Below are positions 13,096 through 22,239 of a stretch of DNA of 51,419 nucleotides, one piece after another. The notes under the pieces were generated by a model, which saw only the letters and a list, made by a program, of their open reading frames with translations, was not told the origin of the DNA and did no database searches. Both the position numbers and the translations under genes were made by a program. The DNA is from a virus. Numbering within the stretch: position 1 is the stretch's first letter; each line of letters opens with the position of its first letter. The stretch lies in the IMG/VR virus record IMGVR_UViG_3300042007_000033, positions 1 to 51,419 of that record, one strand, 5' to 3'.

Positions 13096-13108
13096 TAATC
13101 ACTAGAGA

Positions 13109-13285
13109 TTACGGATAGACTACGGTCTCAATACGCTTGTTTTCCGAGTTTTCGGTAGCTTCGACTTCACCTGTGGAAGCGTCGGCAAGGTTAATGCGCT
13201 CGTTTTCAGAGACCTCAGTAGGACGTGCGCCCTGCTGGGTGAAGAGAGTGTCTTCAGACACCTTGTTGGTAGCTGGATTAGCCAT
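13109..13285 (-). CDS. Hypothetical acidic protein, 58 aa
   Basis: ATG 13285 lies behind AGGAG and is preferred over the in-frame ATG at 13315, which overlaps the promoter. The product is polar and Glu/Thr-rich with no hydrophobic core, probably disordered. It is a single-gene unit with a possible extended -10 promoter upstream and a strong terminator downstream, so it is probably expressed independently. No function can be assigned. Confidence 0.65.
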   Translation of the reverse strand: MANPATNKVSEDTLFTQQGARPTEVSENERINLADASTGEVEATENSENKRIETVVYP

Positions 13286-13317
13286 TAGTACTCCTAGAGT
13301 TGTTACGTAACACACCT

Positions 13318-13326
13318 ATTATATCA
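13318..13326 (-). promoter_or_regulatory. Extended -10 promoter
   Basis: TGA-TATAAT (13318-13326), an extended -10, lies 33 bp upstream of the 58-aa gene. No good -35 is seen, because the tRNA-Gln gene occupies that position. Confidence 0.45.
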
Positions 13327-13330
13327 CACG

Positions 13331-13401
13331 CTGGTCTACGAGGGATCGAACCTCGACTGCGAAGTCCAAAGCATCGAGTGCTGCCATTACACTATAGACC
13401 A
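13331..13401 (-). tRNA. tRNA-Gln (TTG)
   Basis: Acceptor TGGTCTA/TAGACCA, anticodon loop CTTTGGA on CGATG/CTTCG (one mismatch), T-arm CGAGG-TTCGATC-CCTCG and G73. Confidence 0.93.
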
Positions 13402-13405
13402 AAAG

Positions 13406-13480
13406 CGGCACCTACTGGATTCGAACCAGCGACCTCTGGGGTTTCAAGCCAGCGCTCTTGTCCAACTGAGCTAAAGTGCC
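13406..13480 (-). tRNA. tRNA-Phe (GAA)
   Basis: Acceptor GGCACTT/AGGTGCC, anticodon GAA on CTGG/CCAG (innermost pair lost), T-arm GCTGG-TTCGAAT-CCAGT and G73. Confidence 0.9.
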
Positions 13481-13491
13481 ATAATACTGTG

Positions 13492-13564
13492 AGCCTTCTG
13501 CCGGGATCGAACCGGCGACATCCTGTTTACAAGACAGGTGCTCTACCATCTGAGCTAAGAAGGC
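13492..13564 (-). tRNA. tRNA-Thr (TGT)
   Basis: Acceptor GCCTTCT/AGAAGGC, anticodon arm CCTGT-CTTGTAA-ACAGG, T-arm GCCGG-TTCGATC-CCGGC and discriminator T73. Confidence 0.94.
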
Positions 13565-13677
13565 GTCAAGAGATTATCAATCTCTTCGTCCAGTTCTTTT
13601 TCGAGATCGTCCTCGTTCTTCCCGACGTAGAGAAGAAAGGCGATCCCTCCAATGAAGATAATACTGAAAAGATCCAT
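13555..13677 (-). CDS. Small membrane protein, 40 aa, overlapping tRNA-Thr
   Basis: ATG 13677 follows AGAAAGG by five bases. The frame reads MDLFSIIFIGGIAFLLYVGK, then an acidic tail (NEDDLEKELDEEIDNLL), and stops at TAG 13555, inside the first 10 nt of tRNA-Thr. One N-terminal membrane span with an acidic cytoplasmic tail is clear. Size, start signal and composition support a real gene in what would otherwise be a 133-bp gap. It may be a holin-like or regulatory microprotein. Confidence 0.65.
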   Translation of the reverse strand: MDLFSIIFIGGIAFLLYVGKNEDDLEKELDEEIDNLLTPS

Positions 13678-13697
13678 GTTTACCTTTCTGAACTGAG

Positions 13698-13769
13698 AGC
13701 GTACGGAGGGAATCGAACCCTCATCAGAGCGGTGGAAGCGCCCTATATTAGCCGTTATACGACGTACGC
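13698..13769 (-). tRNA. tRNA-Gly (TCC)
   Basis: Perfect acceptor GCGTACG/CGTACGC, anticodon loop CTTCCAC on GGGCG/CGCTC, T-arm GAGGG-TTCGATT-CCCTC and T73. Its 5' end overlaps the HNH gene by 15 nt. Confidence 0.93.
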
Positions 13770-14525
13770 ATTTACATCTCTGGGATCTACCCCGTTTCGC
13801 TTGAGATGTTTCCTTAAGCCGTTATCAGAAACCCCGATGATCCTTGAGGCCCCAACTAGACTTCCGGTTGAGTTGATCAACTTAATTATATCAGAAAGTT
13901 CCGGATAGTCAACTTTTGTTTCGCCCACACTGTCGCATGCCCTACATTTGTAGCATTGGAAGGCACTTCTAGTCTTCTTTGAACCACAGGCGCAGATATC
14001 TCTAATATCAGGAGTAGATCTCTTATTGGAGAAAGTGTCCGTCTGTGTGTGACAGTTTGGACACAATATTCGCAAATTTTTGATCTCATTGTTCAGTCTA
14101 TTACCATCAATGTGATCCAACTGTAGTACAATTGGCTTGCCGTTCCATTCCGGACCCAACCCACATTCATCACAGATGTCCACGTATCCATAGTCTCGGA
14201 GTAGAATACTCTTTAACCTAGATCCATTACGTTCCTTGCTAGGGTTGCAGAATACTTCAGCATTAGTTAAAGTTTTCTTAGCCCCTCCCCCACCTGAAGA
14301 ATAGTCCCAGACAGGAAGATCTATACCATACTTACTACAATAGGATTTGAACTGCTTCCTATTGCCACTATTCGAAGCTAGTCCTAGAGATCGGACGGCA
14401 TCTGCTATGGACTTGGACGACTGAGAAGCTTTCAGAAGAGAGTCTTTATCTTCCCAAATACTCTTGGGTCTCCTAGCCAAACAAATTTCCTTCCAAATAC
14501 TTTGTTTATTACGTCGGGATGACAT
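13755..14525 (-). CDS. HNH endonuclease overlapping tRNAs at both ends
   Basis: A 256-residue nuclease. A basic N-terminal part (1-75) is followed by a zinc-stabilised HNH domain: CDEC (about 118-121), LQLDHIDGNRLNNEIKNL and CPNCHTQTD. A second cysteine set (CACGS, CYKCRAC) lies near 182-200, and the C-terminus holds a helix-turn-helix (GASRIIGVSDNGLRKHL, 227-243). This layout is usual for free-standing homing endonucleases. Its ATG lies inside the 3' part of tRNA-Pro and its stop inside the 5' part of tRNA-Gly. No ribosome site is evident. The sequence looks AT-richer than the structural genes. Confidence 0.85.
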   Translation of the reverse strand: MSSRRNKQSIWKEICLARRPKSIWEDKDSLLKASQSSKSIADAVRSLGLASNSGNRKQFKSYCSKYGIDLPVWDYSSGGGGAKKTLTNAEVFCNPSKERNGSRLKSILLRDYGYVDICDECGLGPEWNGKPIVLQLDHIDGNRLNNEIKNLRILCPNCHTQTDTFSNKRSTPDIRDICACGSKKTRSAFQCYKCRACDSVGETKVDYPELSDIIKLINSTGSLVGASRIIGVSDNGLRKHLKRNGVDPRDVNAYVV

Positions 14526-14587
14526 GATTTGAACATGCGACCTCCTGATCCCAAATCAGGCGCTCTACCAAGCTGAGCCACACCCCG
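14514..14587 (-). tRNA. tRNA-Pro (TGG)
   Basis: Acceptor CGGGGTG/CATCCCG, anticodon arm CCTGA-TTTGGGA-TCAGG, T-arm GCATG-TTCAAAT-CATGT and A73. Its 3' 12 nt are shared with the start of the HNH gene. Confidence 0.94.
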
Positions 14588-14619
14588 AGATGCACTTTTT
14601 AACGGATGTGCGAACCTTG

Positions 14620-14693
14620 CAGGCCAGACAGGACTCGAACCTGCACTCTACGGTTTTGGAGACCGTTGCGTTAACCAATTACGCTACTGACCT
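14620..14693 (-). tRNA. tRNA-Trp (CCA)
   Basis: Acceptor AGGTCAG/CTGGCCT, anticodon arm ACGGT-CTCCAAA-ACCGT, T-arm GCAGG-TTCGAGT-CCTGT and G73. Confidence 0.95.
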
Positions 14694-14709
14694 ATAACTT
14701 CTAAGTAAC

Positions 14710-14739
14710 AGTATACCATACTCAGAAGCCTTGTGTCAA
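14710..14739 (-). promoter_or_regulatory. Promoter for tRNA-Trp and the genes beyond
   Basis: TTGACA (14734-14739) and TGG-TATACT (14710-14715) with 18-bp spacing. The TGA stop of the 52-aa gene lies inside the -35 box. Confidence 0.82.
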
Positions 14740-14894
14740 CTTTCTCTGTGAAGCACGGTCACTTCACAATCAGTAAGATCAAACCAGTTCTTTGCGATAC
14801 GTATCATTGTATCATCTCCGACTTCAGAAATCAAACCCAGCTTGTCTGAGCCGTCTGGACACACCACCTTGACAATATCACCCTTGCGTAGCAA
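14736..14894 (-). CDS. Small SH3/KOW-like protein, 52 aa
   Basis: The frame extends further upstream, but the likely start is TTG 14894 behind TGGAG, which overlaps the end of the HAD gene by 17 nt. The product reads LRKGDIVKVVCPDGSDKLG then LISEVGDDTMIRIAKNWFD, a pattern of short strands as in SH3-like or KOW domains. It was probably coupled to the upstream gene during translation. Function is unknown. Confidence 0.6.
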   Translation of the reverse strand: MLRKGDIVKVVCPDGSDKLGLISEVGDDTMIRIAKNWFDLTDCEVTVLHRES

Positions 14895-15303
14895 AAATTT
14901 TCTCCAGTTCCGTGTTTGTCTGTTCCCATGACGTGAACAGGATCGGGTACTCCACGATACCGTCCATGGAGTCAATTATATCCTGCCGGTCATCAATGAA
15001 GATGTCAAGCTCAAGAGCCTGTGCCATCGGAGCCTTCAGATGATGCTTACGGACGAAATGGGTTCGATGCAAGCGTAGCCACTGAAAGAAGCTGTTGGCG
15101 TCCAACCACTTTAGAGACTTCTCTTCAGTTTTAAGGCCACACTTGGAAACGAGATGTAGCTCGTGCCCAGCCTTGGAGAGGATTCGTATAAAATCCCAAG
15201 CTCCCTCTACTTCAGGGGTCGCAAGGTAGAGATCAGTGAAGAATTGTGTGTCTTCTCCACCGCCACCGATGATTACGTTTCCGATGTCAATTCCGATTTT
15301 CAT
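14878..15303 (-). CDS. HAD-superfamily phosphatase-like protein
   Basis: A 141-residue HAD fold. Motif I is IDIGNV near the N-terminus (D6, with the usual second acidic residue replaced by G8), SKCG at 53-56 fits motif II, and FIDDR near 102-106 fits motif IV. HAD enzymes remove phosphate from nucleotides or proteins. Loss of the second motif I aspartate, the usual acid/base, is notable and may mean altered or lost catalysis. A role in nucleotide or RNA-end metabolism is possible but unproved. Confidence 0.75.
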   Translation of the reverse strand: MKIGIDIGNVIIGGGGEDTQFFTDLYLATPEVEGAWDFIRILSKAGHELHLVSKCGLKTEEKSLKWLDANSFFQWLRLHRTHFVRKHHLKAPMAQALELDIFIDDRQDIIDSMDGIVEYPILFTSWEQTNTELEKIFATQG

Positions 15304-15333
15304 GTCTTCAGCTTACCATGAACGAACAGGAAA

Positions 15334-15357
15334 GTCCAACCGCCGTAGCAGTTGGAC
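15334..15357 (-). terminator. Terminator after the 150-aa gene
   Basis: A 10-bp stem GTCCAACTGC/GCGGTTGGAC (one T-G pair) with tetraloop TACG, followed by TTTCCTGTT on the minus strand. It closes the nrd operon transcript. Confidence 0.78.
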
Positions 15358-15364
15358 CTCCTTG

Positions 15365-15816
15365 TTAACTATTCAGGACTTCCTCAATCAAAGCACCAAA
15401 CTGGTCCGGTTGATTCAGCAGTCTAACTAGTAGTTGTGCATCCTCTTCTGTCTTGGCGTAGGCGAAGAACTGATCCGATTCGGGGTCCATCTCAATGTCA
15501 GGAAAGGAAGGACCAAGAATCCAACGTAGATCCACATTACTCACTGACTGTTCCTCACCCCCTACAAGGATCGTCAAGCTTGTGACGTACGATCCGTCTG
15601 GGTTCACCCCTACGGTTGATCCTGAGATAGTGTAAGGATACTCCTGTTCGTGCTGTCCGATATCGAGGCCTACCGACTCCAAATCAGCGTATGTGTAGTA
15701 GTGAAAAGCATTGTAAGGATCGAAGGCCTGCTCCGGTGTTAGCCCCTCTTCATCCAGTCTCTTGAACCACTCTTGATATGTAGCAGTAGCCTCGTTAAAC
15801 GGTGTAACCTTGATCA

Positions 15817-15817
<1 letters not shown>
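15365..15817 (-). CDS. Hypothetical protein, 150 aa, end of the nrd operon
   Basis: Start ATG 15817 shares one base with the nrdF stop (TGATG), so translation is coupled. The acidic protein has no motif I recognise; the centre (YPYTISGSTVGVNPDGSYVTSLTILVGG) looks like beta strands and both ends like helices. Its place at the end of nrdHIEF suggests nucleotide metabolism, by context only. A terminator follows directly. Confidence 0.75.
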
Positions 15818-16843
<1,026 letters not shown>

Positions 16844-16851
16844 AGGTTAGA

Positions 16852-18990
16852 TCAGAGTGAGCAACTGACGCATTCTTCCGATTCAGTACCAGCTAGCGCT
16901 GCCTGCCGTACCCTAGAGTAGTAGAGCGTCTTGATGCCCTTGCGCCACGCGTAGATCTGGGCCTTGTTGATGTCACGCGTCGTGGCCGTGTCGGGGAAGA
17001 ACAGCGTCAGGGAGAGACCCTGATCGACATGCTTTGTTGCCTCAGCATATACGTCGATTGTGCGCTGCCAGCCTACGGCGTAGGCGTCCTCCACGTCCGC
17101 AAAGTTCTCGTTGGTCACGTACGGCTGAGGGAAGTAAACTCGCCCAGTCAGACCTTCCTTACGCGCCTCTACAGCGGCAGCTACCGGGTGGATGCTGGAT
17201 GTGCTGTAGTTGATGTACGAGATGGAGCCTGTCGGAGGAATAGCCTGAAGGTAGGCATTGTAGAGGCCACCATTGTTGGCAATCTGGTTTGCGAGATAAA
17301 TCCAGTCGTCCAAAGTGGGCAGGGAGATCTCGTACTCTTCAAAGAGCGCCTTGGTGTCTTCACTGTAGTCAAGCATACCTTCCGCACTGTACTTCTGGGT
17401 GAGGTACATCGGATCAGCATACTTTGACTTCTCGAATCCGTCAAACGGGCTTCCAGTTTCCTTGGCAAGCAAATGAGACGCAAGGTAAGCGTGATAGGCT
17501 ACAGCGCCGAAGTATGCGTTGGTAAAGTCCAAAGACTCCGGGCTACCATACTTCCAGCCGTGCTTGATAAAGAATCCGTGGAGATTCATCTGTCCCAAGC
17601 CGATTGCACGGCTCCTGTTGTTACCCTCACGGACAGACGGAACGGAATCAATCTCCGACAGATCAGAGACCGCAGACAGCGCACGGATAGCCGTAGCGAC
17701 CGTCTTCCCAAGGTTACCGCCTTCCATGGTCTTTGCAATGTTCAAAGACGCAAGGTTGCAGGAGATGTCGCGGCCCAGCGTATCATATGAGAGGTCATCT
17801 GCAAACTCGGAAGGAGTGTTTACCTGAAGGATCTCGGTACAGAGGTTGGACATGTTGATGCGTCCACCATCGATGGCGTGATCCCTGTTTGCGTTGTCCT
17901 CGAAGAGGATGTACGGATACCCGGATTCGAAGAGCAGTTCGGCAATCTGGGTGAAGAATGCGCGAGCGCCGCCCTTGAACTTGGTCTTCTTGATTCGTGG
18001 ATCTGCAACCATTTCACGATACTCCTCCGTGATCGAGATGTCCGCGAACGGCTTTCCATAGACGCGCTCAACATCGTACGGAGAGAAGAGGTACATCTCT
18101 TCGCCGTTCTTGGCAAGCTCGAACAGGATGTCCGGAACCACGACACCAAGTGAGAGGGTCTTGATTCGGATCTTCTCGTCTGCGTTCTCACGCTTTGTGT
18201 CAAGGAACTTGGCGATGTCCGGGTGATGGGCATTCAGGTAGACCGCTCCAGCGCCCTGACGGGTGCCAAGCTGGTTGGCGTAGCTAAAGGCGTCTTCCAG
18301 CATCTTCATGACCGGGATGATGCCTGATGAGGCTCCCTCAATGTGCTTGATCGGTGCGCCCATCTCACGGATGTTGGAGAGCAGAAGCGCAACTCCACCG
18401 CCACGCTTGGAAAGCTGGAGGGCAGAGTTGATGGAGCGCCCGATGGATTCCATGTTGTCTTCAATACGGAGCAGGAAGCAGGAAACGAATTCGCCACGCT
18501 GAGCCTTTCCAGCATTGGAGAAGGTAGGAGTAGCAGGCTGGAGACGGCCTGTAATGATCTGCTCAGCGATCTGGCGGGCAACCTTGATGTCTCCACGGCC
18601 AAGCAACAGAGCGTTTGCCACAACTCGGTCCTCGTAGCGTTCCAGCCATGCCTTGCCGTCAAAGGTCTTCATGGCGTACTGGACATAGAACTTGTAGGCA
18701 GAGAAGTAGGTCTCGAAACGGTGTTCGAATCCGTACACGAACTTATAGAGATCCTTCACTTCCGTAAAGTTGTACTGATCCCAGACCTTGCGCTCATAGT
18801 ACTCGTTATCGAAGAGAAACTTGAGCTTTTCCTCTAGACTATAGAAATGTTGGGTGGCCGGATTCACAACCTGCAAAAAGAATTGCTGGGCAGCAAGCTT
18901 GTCCTTGTCGAACTGGATCTTGTGGTCGGCATCCCAGAGATTTAGTTCTGCGTTTAGTTCAATGGGGCTTTCTTCGGTCAATTTTGCCAA
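16852..18990 (-). CDS. nrdE: Ribonucleotide reductase class Ib large subunit
   Basis: A 712-residue catalytic subunit. NLCTE (N382, C384, E386) forms the active site, C171 and C411 are the redox pair, and C707-x2-C710 at the C-terminus is the shuttle that NrdH reduces. The N-terminus lacks a full ATP-cone, as usual for class Ib. It overlaps nrdI by 13 nt and starts at TTG 18990. It makes deoxynucleotides for phage replication. Confidence 0.96.
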   Translation of the reverse strand: MAKLTEESPIELNAELNLWDADHKIQFDKDKLAAQQFFLQVVNPATQHFYSLEEKLKFLFDNEYYERKVWDQYNFTEVKDLYKFVYGFEHRFETYFSAYKFYVQYAMKTFDGKAWLERYEDRVVANALLLGRGDIKVARQIAEQIITGRLQPATPTFSNAGKAQRGEFVSCFLLRIEDNMESIGRSINSALQLSKRGGGVALLLSNIREMGAPIKHIEGASSGIIPVMKMLEDAFSYANQLGTRQGAGAVYLNAHHPDIAKFLDTKRENADEKIRIKTLSLGVVVPDILFELAKNGEEMYLFSPYDVERVYGKPFADISITEEYREMVADPRIKKTKFKGGARAFFTQIAELLFESGYPYILFEDNANRDHAIDGGRINMSNLCTEILQVNTPSEFADDLSYDTLGRDISCNLASLNIAKTMEGGNLGKTVATAIRALSAVSDLSEIDSVPSVREGNNRSRAIGLGQMNLHGFFIKHGWKYGSPESLDFTNAYFGAVAYHAYLASHLLAKETGSPFDGFEKSKYADPMYLTQKYSAEGMLDYSEDTKALFEEYEISLPTLDDWIYLANQIANNGGLYNAYLQAIPPTGSISYINYSTSSIHPVAAAVEARKEGLTGRVYFPQPYVTNENFADVEDAYAVGWQRTIDVYAEATKHVDQGLSLTLFFPDTATTRDINKAQIYAWRKGIKTLYYSRVRQAALAGTESEECVSCSL

Positions 18991-19370
18991 AATGTATACA
19001 ATCCTTCTTTTGTTTTAGTTACGTCTTCGGAGGTACCTGCTAGCTCAAATCGGTAGAGTAGGGGTACCTGTAGCTTGGCGGAAACGATCTCGCCAGCCTT
19101 ACAGTAATCTCCATGGAAGTTGATGTTCCCAGAACCGATTACTCCTCTACATCTTACCCTATTTTCCTCCTGATTCAAAAACGAGATGACCTGCTTTGGG
19201 ACAAACCCCTTACCACCGGCCCCGTAAGTAGGAGTCACCAGAACAAAGTCCTGATCAACGCGGACAAGTCCAGCATCAGCGGTCTTCAAGGGGAGCCTCA
19301 AAGCAGGTACATCTAGTTTTTCTATGAATCTCAAGGTGTTCTCAGACGTAGAGCTAAAGAACACCAACAA
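18978..19370 (-). CDS. nrdI: NrdI flavodoxin-like protein
   Basis: A 130-residue flavodoxin: FFSSTSENT at the N-terminus is the FMN phosphate loop, followed by TPTYGAG and the [14 protein letters not shown] block typical of NrdI. It supplies oxidant for the Mn-tyrosyl cofactor of NrdF. It lies between nrdH (2-nt gap) and nrdE (13-nt overlap). The start is TTG 19370. Confidence 0.95.
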   Translation of the reverse strand: MLVFFSSTSENTLRFIEKLDVPALRLPLKTADAGLVRVDQDFVLVTPTYGAGGKGFVPKQVISFLNQEENRVRCRGVIGSGNINFHGDYCKAGEIVSAKLQVPLLYRFELAGTSEDVTKTKEGLYTFWQN

Positions 19371-19372
19371 AG

Positions 19373-19615
19373 CTACCCTACCGGAGTCGCGTAGTACTCT
19401 GCAAGTTCCTCGATCTTCCCCGGATTGTACCCTGACCAGTCACCAATCGGAGTGGTCACGACTGGGGCCTGCTGGTATCCGAGAGCCTTCAAGTTCTCCA
19501 GTGCTTCAGCATCCTGAGAGATATCCAGCGAGTTATAGGCGATGCCCTTCTTGTCAAGTGCTCGGTAGGTTGCGTTGCACTGAACGCAAGAGGGCTTGGT
19601 GTAAACTGTCACCAT
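19373..19615 (-). CDS. nrdH: NrdH glutaredoxin-like redoxin
   Basis: An 80-residue thioredoxin-fold protein with redox motif C11-V-Q-C14 (PSCVQCN) and the APVV cis-proline loop. WSGYNP near residues 60-65 is the NrdH-specific C-terminal signature. It passes electrons from thioredoxin reductase to NrdE. It is the first gene of the nrd set, with ATG 19615. Confidence 0.95.
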   Translation of the reverse strand: MVTVYTKPSCVQCNATYRALDKKGIAYNSLDISQDAEALENLKALGYQQAPVVTTPIGDWSGYNPGKIEELAEYYATPVG

Positions 19616-19618
19616 TTT

Positions 19619-20095
19619 TTACTCCTTATTAATTTTAGCGGGTCTTCTATTGTACCCTCCCTTGAGAGAGTCCAGTTTTTCCATTGGGTGTGGTTGGCTG
19701 TTTCCGGAGGCCAATCCGATGTACTTTACGGTGCATTTTCCGCCATTCATGAAGGCGAGGATTCCCACCAAACCGTTGTGGCGTACTCCAGATGGAGAGT
19801 CATATGCATCAGGTTTGATCCGAACGAATTCCCCTAGTTTCACGTTTCCGTAGTCGAAGTCTCTCCAAGCATCCTCTCCGAACACTGGGACGGACTCTAG
19901 AGCGTTCCGCCCATTGGCACTCAGGAGGTCCATAACGGCCCCTCTCGCGGCCTCAGAAAGCTCGAAGGTCTCCAAGGTCAGGTGGACCGCTACGAGGGCC
20001 TGTATAAGGCTCTCATCGTCTTCCCGCAGTCCCGTATACCCGAGGCCGGTCAGCTTCTCGCGTAGGCCTTCAAAGTCATTCTCCGGTTGGAGCAT
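19619..20095 (-). CDS. Hypothetical protein, 158 aa
   Basis: ATG 20095 behind TTTGGGGA is preferred over TTG four codons earlier. It overlaps the MazG-like gene by 20 nt and ends 3 nt before nrdH. The N-terminal half is helical; the C-terminal half (VKLGEFVRIKPDAYDSPSG..HNGLVGIL..KCTVKYIG) reads like a small beta barrel. No family is recognised. Confidence 0.75.
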   Translation of the reverse strand: MLQPENDFEGLREKLTGLGYTGLREDDESLIQALVAVHLTLETFELSEAARGAVMDLLSANGRNALESVPVFGEDAWRDFDYGNVKLGEFVRIKPDAYDSPSGVRHNGLVGILAFMNGGKCTVKYIGLASGNSQPHPMEKLDSLKGGYNRRPAKINKE

Positions 20096-20660
20096 AGTTA
20101 TCCCCAAAGACTAGCTTCCGGATGTCATCGGTCGGGGTCTTGTAGTTTGGACCCTTCATAACCTTTCCATCATTTTCGCGGTAGATGGGTTTCCCGTCTT
20201 CGCCAAGCTTGCTCATGTTTGACTCATGGATGGCATCTACCACGGCTTCAAGGTCAATGCTTAGTTCCTTCGCAACCTTTTTGACCTCAACGGCAAGTTT
20301 GTCAAGAACTCTCGTGAGTTTCCGGGTGTCGTTATGCAGTATGGCTCGATGTAGATGGAAAAGCAACATTTCACGATCCTTCTCAATGAAGATGGAATAT
20401 GCGCTCAAATCCACACCAACGTGTAGATCCTGATGCTCCAGCCCGAATACGAGTACCGCTCCGTGCACGACATACTGGATATCTCCAAGAGCGTCAGCTA
20501 CCTCGACAATATCAAGAGCATTCATTGCCTCCGAAAACTCTTCAAGTTCTTCTCGGATCAGTTCGTAACGTAGGCCCGCAGTCGGGACACGAGTCGTAGG
20601 AGTGGCGGACATTGCCACACCGAAGGTTTCATTGAATTCTTTTACTTGAGCGAGAGTCAT
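20076..20660 (-). CDS. MazG-like nucleotide pyrophosphohydrolase
   Basis: A 194-residue all-alpha NTP pyrophosphohydrolase. The metal-binding signature is visible: REELEEFSEA (about 34-43) and EVADALGDIQYVV (about 52-64). Such enzymes turn NTPs or dNTPs to monophosphates and clean the pool, or lower alarmones. The start is ATG 20660; the longer frame to 20723 would run through a terminator. The mid-part has a second helical repeat, giving a longer protein than a minimal MazG domain. Confidence 0.85.
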   Translation of the reverse strand: MTLAQVKEFNETFGVAMSATPTTRVPTAGLRYELIREELEEFSEAMNALDIVEVADALGDIQYVVHGAVLVFGLEHQDLHVGVDLSAYSIFIEKDREMLLFHLHRAILHNDTRKLTRVLDKLAVEVKKVAKELSIDLEAVVDAIHESNMSKLGEDGKPIYRENDGKVMKGPNYKTPTDDIRKLVFGDNYAPTGE

Positions 20661-20689
20661 TTTGTCTTTCTTGGTAGTGTATAGGAAAA

Positions 20690-20723
20690 GTGTGCCCCCG
20701 CAACCGAAGTTACGAGGGCACAC
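20690..20723 (-). terminator. Terminator after the SSB-like gene
   Basis: GTGTGCCC/GGGCACAC, an 8-bp perfect stem, followed on the minus strand by CTTTTCC. It lies 16 nt past the SSB-like stop and upstream of the MazG-like start. Confidence 0.8.
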
Positions 20724-20738
20724 CTTAGGGGGTAGTGC

Positions 20739-21344
20739 TTAGCCGAAGGACGGCGGGAGCGGGACCGAGTTGTTGAAGCTCGGTGCTGCGGGAGCAGCAG
20801 GGGCGGGAGTGGTTGCCCACGGTGAACCTGCATCGATGGTCGGCTGGACCTGAGGAGCTACCGGAGCAGCAGCCTGAATCGGCGCTGCGGTCGGAAGCCC
20901 ACCCGGAACCCCAGCAGCAGGCGGGGCCGAAGTCGGAGGAGCGAAGTTACGCAGACGAGCGTAAGTCTTCCCGTTGTTTCCTTCTTCGTGGTAAACCTCT
21001 GCCACAAAGCGACGGCCCTGAAGAGCCTGTGCAATCTGCTGTTCGCTTGGATTCTGGTCGAAGAACGACGCGTCCAGACCGAGAACGGCAAGGTCACCGA
21101 AGAAGAAAGTCTTCATGGCGTAGGCGCTGTCGGAGACAATGAAGTCGTGGAATACACGGGCATTTGCACGAGGACCGGACTCAACCGAAGGGTTGATAGT
21201 CCACTTGGGGTTTTCCTTGGAGGTCTGACCGATCTTAGCGGGTTCTTTGATCACGAACGTGTACATACCGGGATCAAGAATAGCAAATTCCTTTGCGCCC
21301 TCTTCGGCTTTGTTCATGAGGTCTTTCCAAGACTGTGCTGGCAT
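20739..21344 (-). CDS. SSB-like single-stranded DNA-binding protein
   Basis: A 201-residue protein with an OB-like N-terminal two-thirds (FAILDPGMYTFVIKEPAKIG..WTINPSVESG..ARVFHDFIVSD) and a Pro/Ala/Gln-rich disordered tail from about 130. The tail ends in hydrophobic PLPPSFG rather than the usual acidic tip. Similar phage proteins sit beside Sak4-type ATPases and coat ssDNA for recombination. It is followed by a terminator and preceded by the ATPase gene. Confidence 0.7.
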   Translation of the reverse strand: MPAQSWKDLMNKAEEGAKEFAILDPGMYTFVIKEPAKIGQTSKENPKWTINPSVESGPRANARVFHDFIVSDSAYAMKTFFFGDLAVLGLDASFFDQNPSEQQIAQALQGRRFVAEVYHEEGNNGKTYARLRNFAPPTSAPPAAGVPGGLPTAAPIQAAAPVAPQVQPTIDAGSPWATTPAPAAPAAPSFNNSVPLPPSFG

Positions 21345-21403
21345 TTTCGTTATTTTCCTATCAGTTATTGTTTTTGTTTGCGTATTCAGTTATATTGGAG
21401 GGA

Positions 21404-22225
21404 CTAGAGGCTAGGTGGTTCCGGCTGACCGGCTGAAACGAGATCCGGAGAAACGAAGGACGGACCCTGAGGAGGTAGATCCTGAACAGGAGCCGCTACT
21501 GGAGCAGCCGCAACATCTTCACCGAAGATGTTGTTGAGCATGACCGTTACGTCGGGGTTCTCGATGACTGTAGGCAGTCCGGGAACACGTGACTTGGCTT
21601 CGTAGTTCGGGTGATTACCTACAAGGAGGTTTCGCGTATCGCGCAGTTCTCCGGTGACGGGATCAGCGACCTGCTGAATGTAGAGGTACGCGGTAATGTC
21701 GAACCAGTAAGGAACCTGAGAAGCGATCTGACCCTGAAGGTACGGCTTCACAATTCCATCGTAGTCACGGGACATGGCGGTGATAACTACCGCGTCAATC
21801 TTGTCATCTGTTCCGGCTAGGTCTCGCAGATCTCGACAGAAGAACGACATGACAGACAGGAGCTTTCCCCAGTCCTGTGTTTGAAGCTGCTGACGACCCT
21901 TGATGTTTTCTACAGCCTTGGACTGGAGTTCGGAGATCGAGTCAACGACTACCGACTTGAACGGGTGACGGCCACTCTTCAGGTACTCGTACGCTTTCTG
22001 GGCCTTTGCAAACTCATCAAGAGTTACAACGCAGATATCCCAAGAACCATCAGCTTCAGGCGGCGCTTCCGTAAGTGGATTCCACTTCTTCTTTCGGCCA
22101 CGGAGGAACCTGCTTGCCATTTCTACGTCGAGATACAGTAGAGGCTTGGGTGCCGAGGTTGCTAGCGTAGATTTACCTGCTCCAGACATGCCGTGAACAA
22201 GCATCGTTAGCGATCTATCGGACAT
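21404..22225 (-). CDS. Sak4-like RecA-fold ATPase
   Basis: A 273-residue AAA_24/Sak4-type ATPase. Walker A is HGMSGAGKST (K18), and VVVDSISEL is Walker B. The core is a short RecA fold lacking the flanking domains of RecA. Phage members anneal or exchange single strands together with an adjacent SSB, as here (the SSB-like gene is next). The C-terminus is Pro-rich. The start is ATG 22225. Confidence 0.88.
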   Translation of the reverse strand: MSDRSLTMLVHGMSGAGKSTLATSAPKPLLYLDVEMASRFLRGRKKKWNPLTEAPPEADGSWDICVVTLDEFAKAQKAYEYLKSGRHPFKSVVVDSISELQSKAVENIKGRQQLQTQDWGKLLSVMSFFCRDLRDLAGTDDKIDAVVITAMSRDYDGIVKPYLQGQIASQVPYWFDITAYLYIQQVADPVTGELRDTRNLLVGNHPNYEAKSRVPGLPTVIENPDVTVMLNNIFGEDVAAAPVAAPVQDLPPQGPSFVSPDLVSAGQPEPPSL

Positions 22226-22239
22226 TTAGTACCACTTTC

